The position numbers were made by a program, and so were the translations under genes. Shown here in pieces: positions 36,397-44,907 of a stretch of 64,000 bases of DNA. Position 1 is the first letter of the stretch; every line of letters begins with the position of its first letter. The notes under the pieces were generated by a model. It was not told the DNA's origin and searched no databases. It saw only the letters and a program-made list of their open reading frames with translations. Source of the stretch: Paenibacillus andongensis (lineage in GTDB: Bacteria; Bacillota; Bacilli; Paenibacillales; NBRC-103111). The DNA is taken from assembly GCF_025369935.1 (NCBI RefSeq), contig NZ_CP104467.1:945001-1009000 (forward strand). The letters are read 5' to 3'.

Positions 36397-37952
36397 GAAT
36401 CTTGATTGTAGACGATGAGGTTATTATACGAACAGGTCTTTGTACCGTCATTGATTGGAAAGAGCTCGGTCTAGAACTGCTTCCGGCCGCCGCTTCTGCC
36501 GAAGAGGCTTTAGAGCGCATTCCTGAAGAGAAGCCGCATATTCTACTGACCGATATTCGCATGTCAGGTATGGACGGTATCGAGCTTGCACGCGAGGTGA
36601 AAACGTTATTGCCGGACACGGAGATCGTTATTCTTACGGGTTACGATGACTTCAGTTATGCCCAGCAGGCGCTGCGCGAAGGTGTGACCGATTACTTGCT
36701 GAAGACAAGTCGTCCGGAAGAGATTATTAAAGCTGCGCTGAAAGCGAAGCAGAACATTATGGATAAATGGGAGTCGATCAAACAGGATAATCTTCAACAG
36801 GCTGCACTGCGCAATCAGTTGTTGGAACGGGTGCTCAGTCGAGGCTTGAACGATGATGGGGAGGCTCGAGAGCAGCTGCAAGTATGGTTTCGCAAGAATG
36901 GTGTAGATGTTCACCCAGAGTCGGGTGAGTCTGCTGCGATGCAAGTTCTCTTGGTCTCTGTGTCCGGATGGGGGGAGACGCCTACCATGGAGCTTCTGCA
37001 AGGAGCGGCAGAGAATATTCTCTTCGAGCTGCTCCCGTGCGTTACGCTCATGAAAAAGGAGCATTTGCTGCTTGTCGTGCGTCATGAAGTCGGGATGACC
37101 GATCAAGCTGGGCTGACAAAAGCGCTTAAGCGCGTTACCGAAACGCTCAAATGCTCGGCTTTCGCAGCGCTCGGAACCGTAACGCATGATTACGAAGGCC
37201 TTCGGGAATCGTATCGTGCGGCGAAAGAAGTGTTTGCTTACCAAGGGCTGCTCAGTGCACAAGGACTGTTTACGGTGGAAGATATCAAGGAGCGCAGCGG
37301 AGGTCGTACGGTTTGCACCGAGAAGGAGGAAGCGGAGCTTACCGCGATCTTGATGAGCGGCAATGCCACAGAGCTGAGGCACTGGGTGAACCAGAAGGTG
37401 CGGGCACTGATGGAAGATGCTGCAGCAACGCCGCTTACGGTGCAGGGCTATTTGCAGTCGATGATCATAGCGGGTCATCGATGGCTTGAACGGGCCAGTT
37501 CTTCCCAAGAGGGGACGGTTCCTCTTAGCACACTGCCTACCTATGAGGGGGAAGGGCGTCCCGAAGAAGAAGTCTTCAAGGTGCTTTCTGCTGTGATGAC
37601 CCGCTTTCATCAAGGCTTGGATCAGAATCGCTATGCGTATATTCACAAGTCCATTGCCTATATCCGGGACAATCTGCATCAGCCGATTTCGCTTCAACAG
37701 GTGGCTGGATTCGTGCATGTGAATCCCAATCATTTTAGCGAGGTATTTAAGCGGGAGACAGGCTGTACGTATATCGAATTCGTCACGCAGGAACGAATGA
37801 AACGCGCCGTGGATATCCTCCAAGGCACTCAGACCAAAGTCAGCGATATTGCCAGAAGAGTGGGTTATGAAGATATCAAATACTTTACGCAGCAGTTCAA
37901 AAAGTATACGGGAAGAACGCCGTCTGAATTTCGACAAGGGAATAAAGACTGA
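36393..37952 (+). CDS. YesN/AraC-type response regulator (second system)
   Basis: 519 residues from the ATG that overlaps the yesM stop. A receiver domain has D54 in LLTDIRMSG, and the conserved lysine position reads LLKTSRPE. The C-terminal AraC double helix-turn-helix lies at about 410-515 (LQQVAGFVHVNPNHFSEVFK, VSDIARRVGYEDIKYF). It probably activates the ABC transporter genes 126 bp downstream, whose -10 (TATACT, 38009-38014) lacks a good -35 box. Confidence 0.92.
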   Translation: MRILIVDDEVIIRTGLCTVIDWKELGLELLPAAASAEEALERIPEEKPHILLTDIRMSGMDGIELAREVKTLLPDTEIVILTGYDDFSYAQQALREGVTDYLLKTSRPEEIIKAALKAKQNIMDKWESIKQDNLQQAALRNQLLERVLSRGLNDDGEAREQLQVWFRKNGVDVHPESGESAAMQVLLVSVSGWGETPTMELLQGAAENILFELLPCVTLMKKEHLLLVVRHEVGMTDQAGLTKALKRVTETLKCSAFAALGTVTHDYEGLRESYRAAKEVFAYQGLLSAQGLFTVEDIKERSGGRTVCTEKEEAELTAILMSGNATELRHWVNQKVRALMEDAAATPLTVQGYLQSMIIAGHRWLERASSSQEGTVPLSTLPTYEGEGRPEEEVFKVLSAVMTRFHQGLDQNRYAYIHKSIAYIRDNLHQPISLQQVAGFVHVNPNHFSEVFKRETGCTYIEFVTQERMKRAVDILQGTQTKVSDIARRVGYEDIKYFTQQFKKYTGRTPSEFRQGNKD

Positions 37953-38008
37953 ATAATGTCCCCCTCTGCGCCGAAGTTTCTCCCGTACCGCCTCCTGAAT
38001 ATGTCCTC

Positions 38009-38014
38009 TATACT
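38009..38014 (+). promoter_or_regulatory. Candidate activator-dependent -10 box
   Basis: TATACT lies 63 bp before the start codon of the binding-protein gene, with no recognisable -35 at 16-18 bp. This fits a promoter that needs the upstream AraC-type regulator. Confidence 0.4.
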
Positions 38015-38077
38015 AAAGTTCATAGAGAGAGAGCTTGAGCTTATGTATCTACGAAAACTTTTAGGAGGTCCAAACAA

Positions 38078-39424
38078 ATGAAAAAGTCATTGATCGTTAC
38101 ACTGGCGGCTACGTTGTCACTAGCTTTATTAGCCGGTTGTGGTTCAAGTGGAACAACAGAGGGTGCCGCAGGTACCACGTCTCCCAAATCGACGGATGCA
38201 GGCAAACCGGCTGAAAAAGTAAAATTATCGATTTGGCACAACTATACAGGTGAAGATCTCCGCGCCAAAACGATGCGTGAATATATGGAGAAGTTCAAGA
38301 AAGATCACCCGAATGTCGAACTAGATATACAGGGAATTCCGCCCGATGGTTACCGTCCTCGGCTAAAAACAGTAGCTGCTGCTAATGAGATGCCAGATCT
38401 ATTCGTGATGTGGCCAGGTGTCATGACGAAGGAATTTGTCGGTGGTGACTTGATTCAGCCGATTAATGAGCTGCTGGATAGCAAAACGGAATGGAAGAAT
38501 GGTTTTATGCCAGGGTCATTTGATGATTTCACCATCTCAGGCAAAACCTACAGCGCACCGATGGCGCTATCACCGACTTCGATTCTTTACTACAACAAAG
38601 AAATCTTCAACAAATATAATGTACAGCCGCCTAAGACATGGGACGATCTCATGAAGCTGGTGGATACGTTCAAAAAGAATAATGTTACGCCAATCGCACT
38701 TGGCAACAAAGCGGCATGGGTTGCACAGTCCAGCATTCTCAGTTCACTTGCAGACCGTGTAACAGGTACGGAATGGTTCCTGAAAGCAGTGGATCAAAAT
38801 GGTGCCAAATTTACGGATCCAGAATTCGTACAAGCTTTGACGTATCTTGGGCAGCTTGGTAAAGCCGGCGCGTTCCAAGAAGGCTTCAACAGCATTGATA
38901 ATACACAAATGGAACAAATGTTCGCTCAAGGTAAAGCGGCCATGATGATCGATGGTGGTTGGGCATTACCGAACTTAGCGTCGAATACGTCCAAAGAAGC
39001 ATTAGCTAACATGGCTGTGACTGTACTGCCTACCGTGCCTAACGGCAAAGGTGATCCGAACTCCCTTTCAGGCGTAGTGGGAACAGGTCTAGGGATGAGC
39101 AAGAAAGTGACAGGCGCTCAGAAAGCCGCAGCCTATGAACTAATCTATACCTTGTCTGGCCCAGAAGCACAGAAAGCTATCTTGGAAAGCAATCAGCTCG
39201 TAAGCTACAAAGTAGACTTGGATACGACCAAAGTATCTTCCTTGTTTGCAGAAGTGTACAAAATGATGAACACGGTTAAGAAAACGCCTGTTTACGATGG
39301 CAAGCTTAGCTCCGCAAGTGCTGATGTCGTGAACAATGGTCTTCAAGAGCTCCTTATGGGCGGCAAGCCTGAGGACATTGCCAAAAAAATTCAAGACGCG
39401 CAAGCTAAAGCCGTCGGCAAATAA
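38078..39424 (+). CDS. Sugar ABC transporter binding lipoprotein (family 1 extracellular solute-binding)
   Basis: 448 residues. Signal with lipobox LLAGCGSS, then a SBP_bac_1 fold (VKLSIWHNYTGEDLRAKTMR, EMPDLFVMWPGV, YYNKEIFNKYNVQPPKTWDD, AAMMIDGGWALPNL). Extracytoplasmic receptor of a CUT1 (oligosaccharide or glycoside) importer. The ribosome binding site TTAGGAGG is strong. A terminator-like hairpin follows, lowering expression of the permeases relative to the receptor. The substrate is not apparent, since no glycosidase lies nearby. Confidence 0.92.
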   Translation: MKKSLIVTLAATLSLALLAGCGSSGTTEGAAGTTSPKSTDAGKPAEKVKLSIWHNYTGEDLRAKTMREYMEKFKKDHPNVELDIQGIPPDGYRPRLKTVAAANEMPDLFVMWPGVMTKEFVGGDLIQPINELLDSKTEWKNGFMPGSFDDFTISGKTYSAPMALSPTSILYYNKEIFNKYNVQPPKTWDDLMKLVDTFKKNNVTPIALGNKAAWVAQSSILSSLADRVTGTEWFLKAVDQNGAKFTDPEFVQALTYLGQLGKAGAFQEGFNSIDNTQMEQMFAQGKAAMMIDGGWALPNLASNTSKEALANMAVTVLPTVPNGKGDPNSLSGVVGTGLGMSKKVTGAQKAAAYELIYTLSGPEAQKAILESNQLVSYKVDLDTTKVSSLFAEVYKMMNTVKKTPVYDGKLSSASADVVNNGLQELLMGGKPEDIAKKIQDAQAKAVGK

Positions 39425-39436
39425 AGCACGGCCACA

Positions 39437-39470
39437 GGACTCCAGCCAAAGCCCGGCTGGAGCCTTTTTT
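39437..39470 (+). terminator. Intercistronic terminator/attenuator
   Basis: Arms GGACTCCAGCC and GGCTGGAGCC around AAAGCCC, then six T. Partial read-through into the permease genes is expected. Confidence 0.85.
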
Positions 39471-39496
39471 CAAAAAAGATAGCAAGGAGGGAAGTT

Positions 39497-40372
39497 ATGA
39501 CCGTATCCGCTAGAATCAGAGGATTCATTACCATAGGGCTGCTTCCGGCCTTAGTACTCTATCTGTTTTTTGTCATTGTTCCGATTTTCTGGTCGGCCTA
39601 CTACGGCTTTTTCGACTGGAAAGGAATCGGGGCAGCCAAGTTTATCGGATTTGACAACTACGTAGAAGTATTCAAAGATCCAATCTTCTGGAAAGCTTTT
39701 AAGAATAACATGCTTATCGTTGCAGCTTCCGTTTTCGGTCAGGTACCGATCGCTATGGTATTAGCGCTTCTCCTTATGAGCAGTACGCTATTTCAGCGTG
39801 TTATTCGAGCCTCTGTCTTCATGCCCATGGTGTTGTCCTCGGTTGTTGTGGGGATCATCTGGGGATACATTTACCACCCGCAAATCGGTATTCTCAACTT
39901 CTTGCTAGAGGGCATCGGGCTTGATAGCTGGAAGAAATCTTGGCTCTCCGATCCGAAAGTATCGATGTTCGCGCTTATGGTGCCGATCATCTGGAATTAT
40001 ATTGGTCCCTACATGATTATGTTCATTGCTGCTCTGCAAAATATTTCACCGGAGATTGATGATGCTGCTCAGCTTGATGGCGTGGGTCCGGTGCGCAAAT
40101 TGTTTGCAGTGACACTGCCTATGATTTGGGATACCGTGAAGGTGGCCGTCGTACTTTGCATATCCGGAAGCTTGAAGGCGTTCGATCTTATCTATGTCAT
40201 GACAGGCGGTGGACCGGCGCACTCCACGGAACTGCTTGCTTCATATATGTACAACAGCACATTTAATGTATATCGTTTCGGTTTTGGCAGTGCCATTTCC
40301 ACGGCCATTATTATTCTTAGCTTGATCTTAATTGTTGGCAGCCAATATCTCATGAAACGAGACTATCGTTAG
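39497..40372 (+). CDS. Sugar ABC transporter permease (MalF/UgpA type)
   Basis: 291 residues with six membrane helices. The EAA loop that contacts the ATPase reads EIDDAAQLDGVGPVRKLFAV. It pairs with the MalG-type permease encoded 28 bp later. No ATPase gene is present, so a shared MsmX-type ATPase elsewhere is likely. The ribosome binding site is AAGGAGGG. Confidence 0.93.
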   Translation: MTVSARIRGFITIGLLPALVLYLFFVIVPIFWSAYYGFFDWKGIGAAKFIGFDNYVEVFKDPIFWKAFKNNMLIVAASVFGQVPIAMVLALLLMSSTLFQRVIRASVFMPMVLSSVVVGIIWGYIYHPQIGILNFLLEGIGLDSWKKSWLSDPKVSMFALMVPIIWNYIGPYMIMFIAALQNISPEIDDAAQLDGVGPVRKLFAVTLPMIWDTVKVAVVLCISGSLKAFDLIYVMTGGGPAHSTELLASYMYNSTFNVYRFGFGSAISTAIIILSLILIVGSQYLMKRDYR

Positions 40373-40400
40373 GAAATAAATTCTCTCGGGAGGGACATCT

Positions 40401-41273
40401 ATGGAGCAGGTTGTATCGATGCAGACGGGTTTTCCCGCTGGAGGTAAGAGGCGAAGAGGGTGGGGGCGCGGTGTCATCAACGTTTGTTTGACCCTGTATG
40501 CACTTGTCACGCTTTACCCGCTGATTTGGTTATTTATGAGTGCTTTAAAGTCCAATGAGGAATTTCATTCGCGGCCTTTTTTACTGCCGACGGTTTGGAA
40601 ATGGGACAATATCGTTCGAGCATGGAAAGTATCCGGTATGGGTCTCTCGCTCTGGAACTCTACCGTAGTGACGGTGGCCTCCCTCGTGCTGACCCTAGTC
40701 ATTGGAGCACTGGCAGCCTTTGTTTTATCGCGTTTCGAATTTAAATGGAAGCCATTTTTTATGGGGCTATTTCTACTCGGAATGCTCATTCCGATCCATA
40801 GCACACTCGTACCTCTTTTTATTATTATGAAAAAAATTAACCTTCTGAATACGTACGGTGCACTCATTTTGCCTTATGCGGCCTTTGAACTGCCACTAGC
40901 CATCTTCGTCATCGCGGCTTATTTAATCACGATTCCGAAGGAAATTGAAGAAGCGGCGTTAATCGACGGCACGGGCTATTGGGGCATTTTCTTTCGGATG
41001 ATGCTTCCGCTTAGCATGCCAGCGCTCTCTACAGTTGCGATTTTAGGATTTTTACGCTTTTGGAATGATTTTGCGTTCGCGCTAGTCTTTATCAGCAAGC
41101 CTGCGCTTAAGACAGTTCCGCTGAGTTTATCCGCTTTTGCTACGGGGTATATGACCGATTACGAATTGACGATGGCTGCACTTGCCATTGCCGTACTGCC
41201 AACCATCATCGTGTTCTTGCTGTTCCAGGAGCAGATTATGAAGGGAATGACGGCTGGAGCGGTCAAAGGATAA
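40401..41273 (+). CDS. Sugar ABC transporter permease (MalG/UgpE type)
   Basis: 290 residues with six membrane helices and the EAA motif EIEEAALIDGTGYWGIFFRM. It forms the heterodimeric channel with the preceding permease. It is the last gene of the transporter operon, and a terminator follows 30 bp downstream. Confidence 0.93.
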   Translation: MEQVVSMQTGFPAGGKRRRGWGRGVINVCLTLYALVTLYPLIWLFMSALKSNEEFHSRPFLLPTVWKWDNIVRAWKVSGMGLSLWNSTVVTVASLVLTLVIGALAAFVLSRFEFKWKPFFMGLFLLGMLIPIHSTLVPLFIIMKKINLLNTYGALILPYAAFELPLAIFVIAAYLITIPKEIEEAALIDGTGYWGIFFRMMLPLSMPALSTVAILGFLRFWNDFAFALVFISKPALKTVPLSLSAFATGYMTDYELTMAALAIAVLPTIIVFLLFQEQIMKGMTAGAVKG

Positions 41274-41302
41274 CGTTCACCTATTCACATCCGAAATGAA
41301 TA

Positions 41303-41355
41303 AAATCGCCATTCTTGGATTCCGAAAAAGAGTCCTAAGGATGGCGGTTTTTCTT
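41303..41355 (+). terminator. Terminator of the CUT1 transporter operon
   Basis: Arms AAATCGCCATTCTTGGA and TCCTAAGGATGGCGGTTT, imperfect in the middle, ending in TTTTTC. Confidence 0.8.
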
Positions 41356-41413
41356 TGTATTTATGACCATCCCACACCTGCGGTAGGAATTTGGTTTGTT
41401 CGAGTCAGTTTAT

Positions 41414-41443
41414 TTGAACGAAGCATAAAAGATCCCAACGCAA
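41414..41443 (+). repeat. Left imperfect direct repeat of the LysR/PrpF island
   Basis: Thirty bases share TTGAA, GAAG, ATAAA, GA and CCCAACGCAA with 47572-47601 (26 of 30 identical, same orientation). The 41356-41538 stretch has an open minus-strand frame of 61 codons but no ribosome binding site, and is read as non-coding or remnant. Confidence 0.55.
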
Positions 41444-41538
41444 GCTCATGCGATCTAGCAACCTTCGTCAATTCCGATACCCGATAAAGAGCATCTTGAA
41501 GGGCATCTTCGGGTCCGCAGAGGGACGGCAATATGATA

Positions 41539-41577
41539 AAAAACAAAACACCGGACCACGAGGTGTTTTGTTTTAAT
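41539..41577 (-). terminator. Terminator of the lysR gene
   Basis: On the minus strand, arms AAAACAAAACACC and GGTGTTTTGTTTT close on a short loop and end in a T-run, directly after the stop codon. Confidence 0.88.
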
Positions 41578-41579
41578 GA

Positions 41580-42443
41580 TCACATTAATTTCATGTTTTT
41601 TACAAATTCCACAAATGCCTTAATAAGTGAAATTTCTAAGGATGCTTTGCGATAAATCATCCAGGATTCACGCAGAATAGGTTCGCCGTGTTTTGTTCTT
41701 AACTGGATCCGGTTTATAGTTTCATTATCTTTAAGTACGATTGCGGGTATGATTGCATATCCGAAACCGCTTAATACCATCTCTTTGCAAGTTTCCATAT
41801 TATCAACTTCCATCGTGATTGTCGATGGTTTTGAAAAAGTTTCCTTCCACCAATTATCAATTAAATTCTCTAAGGACCAGTCAGTTTTATAAATGATTCT
41901 TGGCAGATCAGGGAGTTCACTTAATGAAATTTCTCTCTTCGAAACAATCCAAATATTTTCAGTCATGATCAAATGTTTTTCTTCCGCCCAGTGGTAATCT
42001 CCCCGGATAAAGCCTATATGAACATCTTGCTTATAGACCGAATTTGTTAGTTCTGAGCTTTGGTTAGACGTAACTTTAAACTCGACATCCGGATATTCCG
42101 AATGAAATTTATTTAAAATAAAAGGAAGCCGGTACCGCGCTAGGCTGCTGGCGGTTCCAATTTTTAACGTACCCGATATCTTATTATCCATACTTTGGAC
42201 AAATTCTTTTACTTGTTGTAATTGCAGCAGCATGCTTTCTGCATATTTGGCCAAGTACTCACCTTCAGGTGTGAATTCAATGCCGCGTCGTCCTCTGTGC
42301 ATAATTTTCACACCAAACTCTTTTTCTAATTGCTGAATACGGTAACTTAATGACGGCTGAGAAACATATAAAATTTCGGCTGTCTTTGTAATATTTTGCT
42401 GTTCATATAACGTTAGCAACATGGTCCAATCTTTATCTTCCAT
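41580..42443 (-). CDS. LysR-family transcriptional regulator
   Basis: 287 residues from ATG 42443, preceded by AAGAGGT; a GTG start 27 nt upstream is possible. The N-terminal winged HTH (QNITKTAEILYVSQPSLSYR, IQQLEKEFGVKIMHRG) precedes a LysR substrate-binding domain (about 88-287). It is divergent from the decayed tctCBA remnant and the MFS/prpF genes, which it probably regulated in response to a carboxylic acid. AT-rich boxes with a shared TTTTTAATAAAATA core lie on both sides of the divergent promoter. Confidence 0.9.
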   Translation of the reverse strand: MEDKDWTMLLTLYEQQNITKTAEILYVSQPSLSYRIQQLEKEFGVKIMHRGRRGIEFTPEGEYLAKYAESMLLQLQQVKEFVQSMDNKISGTLKIGTASSLARYRLPFILNKFHSEYPDVEFKVTSNQSSELTNSVYKQDVHIGFIRGDYHWAEEKHLIMTENIWIVSKREISLSELPDLPRIIYKTDWSLENLIDNWWKETFSKPSTITMEVDNMETCKEMVLSGFGYAIIPAIVLKDNETINRIQLRTKHGEPILRESWMIYRKASLEISLIKAFVEFVKNMKLM

Positions 42444-42493
42444 TGAATGCCGTACCTCTTTCGTTTTCACTGAATTATTTATTTATAATATAA

Positions 42494-42510
42494 AATTATT
42501 TTATTAAAAA
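42494..42510 (-). promoter_or_regulatory. Candidate LysR operator near the lysR promoter
   Basis: The minus strand reads TTTTTAATAAAATAATT. Its first 14 bases are identical to the box at 42650-42666 on the plus strand. The surrounding DNA is over 80 percent A/T, so chance similarity is possible. Confidence 0.4.
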
Positions 42511-42649
42511 CAATAAATAATTAATATTATGTTCTATTATTTAGATTCTGTAAATCAGTTATAATTTGTTGATTTTATAATAATTGAATAGGTTGTTGAT
42601 TGGAGGATGGATATATTATGAAGTTGTTTGAGATAAAAATAAATTATTA

Positions 42650-42666
42650 TTTTTAATAAAATATAA
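42650..42666 (+). promoter_or_regulatory. Candidate LysR operator before the tctC remnant
   Basis: TTTTTAATAAAATATAA lies about 55 bp upstream of the ribosome binding site of the tctC remnant and matches the box at 42494-42510 in opposite orientation. Confidence 0.4.
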
Positions 42667-42719
42667 GTATTTAATTTTATACATTTATGTATGGTACCTT
42701 AAAGGTAAGGAGGAGCGCA

Positions 42720-42969
42720 ATGAATAATTTTAGGTCAATCGGATTGCATAGTATTCATTTGTTTGTAAGGGTGAGCTAGCTGCAAATACTAATTTTAATT
42801 ATTTTGAAAGCGATTACAAAATGGCGGCGAAAAAGAGGGATGGAAACAGAAGCTGAAAGCTGATGGAGTCGAAAACGATTATTAGAGCTCCAAAGGCTTT
42901 AAGCAATTTCTTGATGAACAGGATAAACAAATTAAAGAGCTAATCGAGAAGATAGGAATCGCCAAGTAA
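42720..42969 (+). pseudogene. tctC: tctC remnant: tripartite tricarboxylate transporter binding protein
   Basis: The 5' end keeps a good ribosome binding site (AAGGAGGAG) and an ATG with MNNFRSIGLHSIHLFVRVS then stop. The 3' end reads WKQKLKADGVENDY, an in-frame TAG, then GFKQFLDEQDKQIKELIEKI and GIAK stop, which is the typical C-terminus of Bug/TctC binding proteins. More than 800 bp of the middle is missing and an internal stop is present, so the gene is dead. Confidence 0.75.
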
Positions 42970-43002
42970 GCCACAGTAACCGAGTAAGTGGGGAGGAGAA
43001 AC

Positions 43003-43152
43003 ATGAACAAAACGTTTGATCGCTATGCCGGCTTGGCTTTTAATCCTATGACCAAACGGGTTGCTGCTTGCCGCAATCGGCATGGATTCAATTTCAGGTG
43101 TGGCCAACTTTACATTCGATGAAATGGAAAGGAAAGAGGGTTATCGTGAATG
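43003..43152 (+). pseudogene. Fused remnants of tctB and tctA
   Basis: An ATG behind GGGGAGGAG gives MNKTFDRYAGLAFNPM, the usual start of a TctB small membrane subunit. A frameshifted continuation reads GLLLAAIGMDSISGVANFTF, the conserved GxDxxSG...FTF segment of the large permease TctA, then DEMERKEGYRE and stop. A large internal deletion evidently joined the two genes. Together with the tctC remnant it shows a lost tripartite tricarboxylate transporter operon. Confidence 0.72.
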
Positions 43153-43198
43153 AAGAAGGTTAAAATGTTTTAGCAATCTAAAATTTTTATTATAATCA

Positions 43199-43222
43199 AT
43201 AAAAAAAATATATTTTTTTTAT
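43199..43222. promoter_or_regulatory. Perfect 24-bp AT palindrome upstream of the MFS gene
   Basis: The sequence is AT-A8-TATA-T8-AT, its own exact reverse complement. It lies about 90 bp before the MFS start. It could be an operator or a terminator of the dead tct operon. Confidence 0.5.
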
Positions 43223-43314
43223 GTCAACACAGATGTTAAAGTTAAGTTGTACACCCGGGGTGAATACTGAATGCTTATTAAGCAAATGATATGATTGCAA
43301 TTGGAGGAATCAAA

Positions 43315-44715
43315 TTGAATATCACACGAAATGAAAGCGGAAACAATATTTCAAGCCGATTAGATCGTCTCCCGATAACGAGTATTCATAGAAAAGTTAT
43401 TGCAGCGCTAGCTATTGTTTATTTCTTTGAGTTTGCCGACTTGAATACGTTTTCGTATGTTGCACCTGCATTAAAAAAACATTGGGGAATGTCCGTTAGC
43501 ACGATTGGTCTTGTTACATCTTGTTCTTTTTTGGGAATGTTTCTCGGTTCTGCATTCGGCGGATGGGTAGCCGATAGATTTGGGAGAAGAAATGCCATTA
43601 TTGCAAACACTGTCTTTTTCTCAATTCTTTCTTTACTAACAGCTTTTGCTTGGGATCCGGTTTCACTAGGCGTTTTAAGGTTTTTAACAGGTATGGGGGC
43701 ATCGGCTGCGCTAATAAACGCGAATACTTACGTCAGCGAATTCTTCCCTTCTGCTTCCCGCGGCAAATATCAAGGTATGACCATTGCGGTGGGATTGCTC
43801 GGAATTCCTTTGACCGCTTGGGTTTCAAGTTATTTGGTTACTCTAGGCCCGGATGGATGGCGTTACGTTTTCGCGTGGGGGGCGTTAGGACTTTTCTCGA
43901 TATACTTTCTTCGTAAATTAGTGGAAATACCCAGATGGCACTTTGCGCGCGGTGATTTTAAAAAAGCAGAAGCCATCATGCAAAAAATTGAGGAAACTGT
44001 TCTCCTGGAAAAAGGCGAACTGCCTCCTATAACTGATGTTCTCCTTAGACCGAGGACACAATTAAAAGCAGGATCTCTTATCGAGATATTTAAAGGGAAA
44101 TACCTGGGTAGAACGTCGATTCTGACGCTAACTTGGGTTTTCCAAACCATCGGCTTCTACGGATTTTCCTCTTGGGTCCCAACATTATTAGTACAGCACG
44201 GCATCGAATTAAATAAATCATTAATTTACAGTTCATTAATCACGGTTGGTGCGCCGTTAGGAGCATTAGTAGGCGCTTTTATTTCGGATCGTTTCGAACG
44301 GAAATGGAATTTGGCTGTATCATCTATAATTATCGCAATTTGCGTCCTTTTATACGGAATGACTTTTAACCCTCTATTTTTAATATCCTTTGGATTTTTG
44401 GTGAATTTGATGGAAAGAGTTTACTCTTCGAATCTATATGCTTATACCTCAGAATTGTATCCTACTGAGATAAGAGCAACAGGCTATGGTTTTACTTATG
44501 GTATCGGTCGAGTTTCAAATGTATTGGGGCCAATCATAATCAGCTATTTTATTATTAACTTTGGAAATATGAGTGTCTTTTCTCTAATTGCCGCAACTTG
44601 GATCGGATCCGCCATAGCCCTTAGTTTTGGTCCAAAGACGAATAAGCGCAATCTGGATGAGATCAACAGTGAAGAGCCGAAAATAGTTGGGCGAGAGTCA
44701 ATACCTATGAAATAA
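43315..44715 (+). CDS. MFS transporter, metabolite:H+ symporter type
   Basis: 466 residues from TTG 43315, which follows GGAGG at 7-nt spacing; ATG 43291 lacks a binding site. Twelve membrane helices are predicted. Motif A reads GGWVADRFGRRNAI and the second-half copy is GAFISDRFERKW. The ELYPTEIRATGYGF segment is typical of the sugar/carboxylate symporter branch. It follows the tct remnants directly and may have taken over carboxylate uptake in the LysR/PrpF island. Confidence 0.87.
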   Translation: MNITRNESGNNISSRLDRLPITSIHRKVIAALAIVYFFEFADLNTFSYVAPALKKHWGMSVSTIGLVTSCSFLGMFLGSAFGGWVADRFGRRNAIIANTVFFSILSLLTAFAWDPVSLGVLRFLTGMGASAALINANTYVSEFFPSASRGKYQGMTIAVGLLGIPLTAWVSSYLVTLGPDGWRYVFAWGALGLFSIYFLRKLVEIPRWHFARGDFKKAEAIMQKIEETVLLEKGELPPITDVLLRPRTQLKAGSLIEIFKGKYLGRTSILTLTWVFQTIGFYGFSSWVPTLLVQHGIELNKSLIYSSLITVGAPLGALVGAFISDRFERKWNLAVSSIIIAICVLLYGMTFNPLFLISFGFLVNLMERVYSSNLYAYTSELYPTEIRATGYGFTYGIGRVSNVLGPIIISYFIINFGNMSVFSLIAATWIGSAIALSFGPKTNKRNLDEINSEEPKIVGRESIPMK

Positions 44716-44719
44716 TGAG

Positions 44720-44771
44720 AAGACGATATAAGGCGCTGATGTACGGCAGTGTTTTATATCGTCTTTTTTTG
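44720..44771 (+). terminator. Terminator after the first MFS gene
   Basis: Arms AGACGATATAA and TTATATCGTCT with a loop of about 22 nt, then seven T. Confidence 0.85.
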
Positions 44772-44791
44772 TTGATGAAATAGAAATAAAT

Positions 44792-44817
44792 ATTTTTTAT
44801 TGAAATATATAAAAAAT
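44792..44817. promoter_or_regulatory. AT-rich inverted repeat upstream of prpF
   Basis: ATTTTTTAT and ATAAAAAAT arms are separated by 8 bp. The extended flanks are also nearly symmetrical. The position fits a regulator site for prpF, possibly LysR. Confidence 0.4.
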
Positions 44818-44907
44818 AAATATTTTATTTATTCCTGTTACTCTAATACATTTATTATATGAGTCATCTGGACTTCAGTGAGAGAACGATTAGAGGAGTG
44901 GTATGGG

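Noticed and set aside
36606..37937. 443-codon open frame antisense to the second yesN
   Set aside because: It mirrors the codon pattern of a clear response regulator; composition and lack of a start signal mark it as a shadow.
41361..41546. 61-codon minus-strand frame between two terminators
   Set aside because: No ribosome binding site, and its start overlaps the lysR terminator; kept only as part of the direct-repeat observation.
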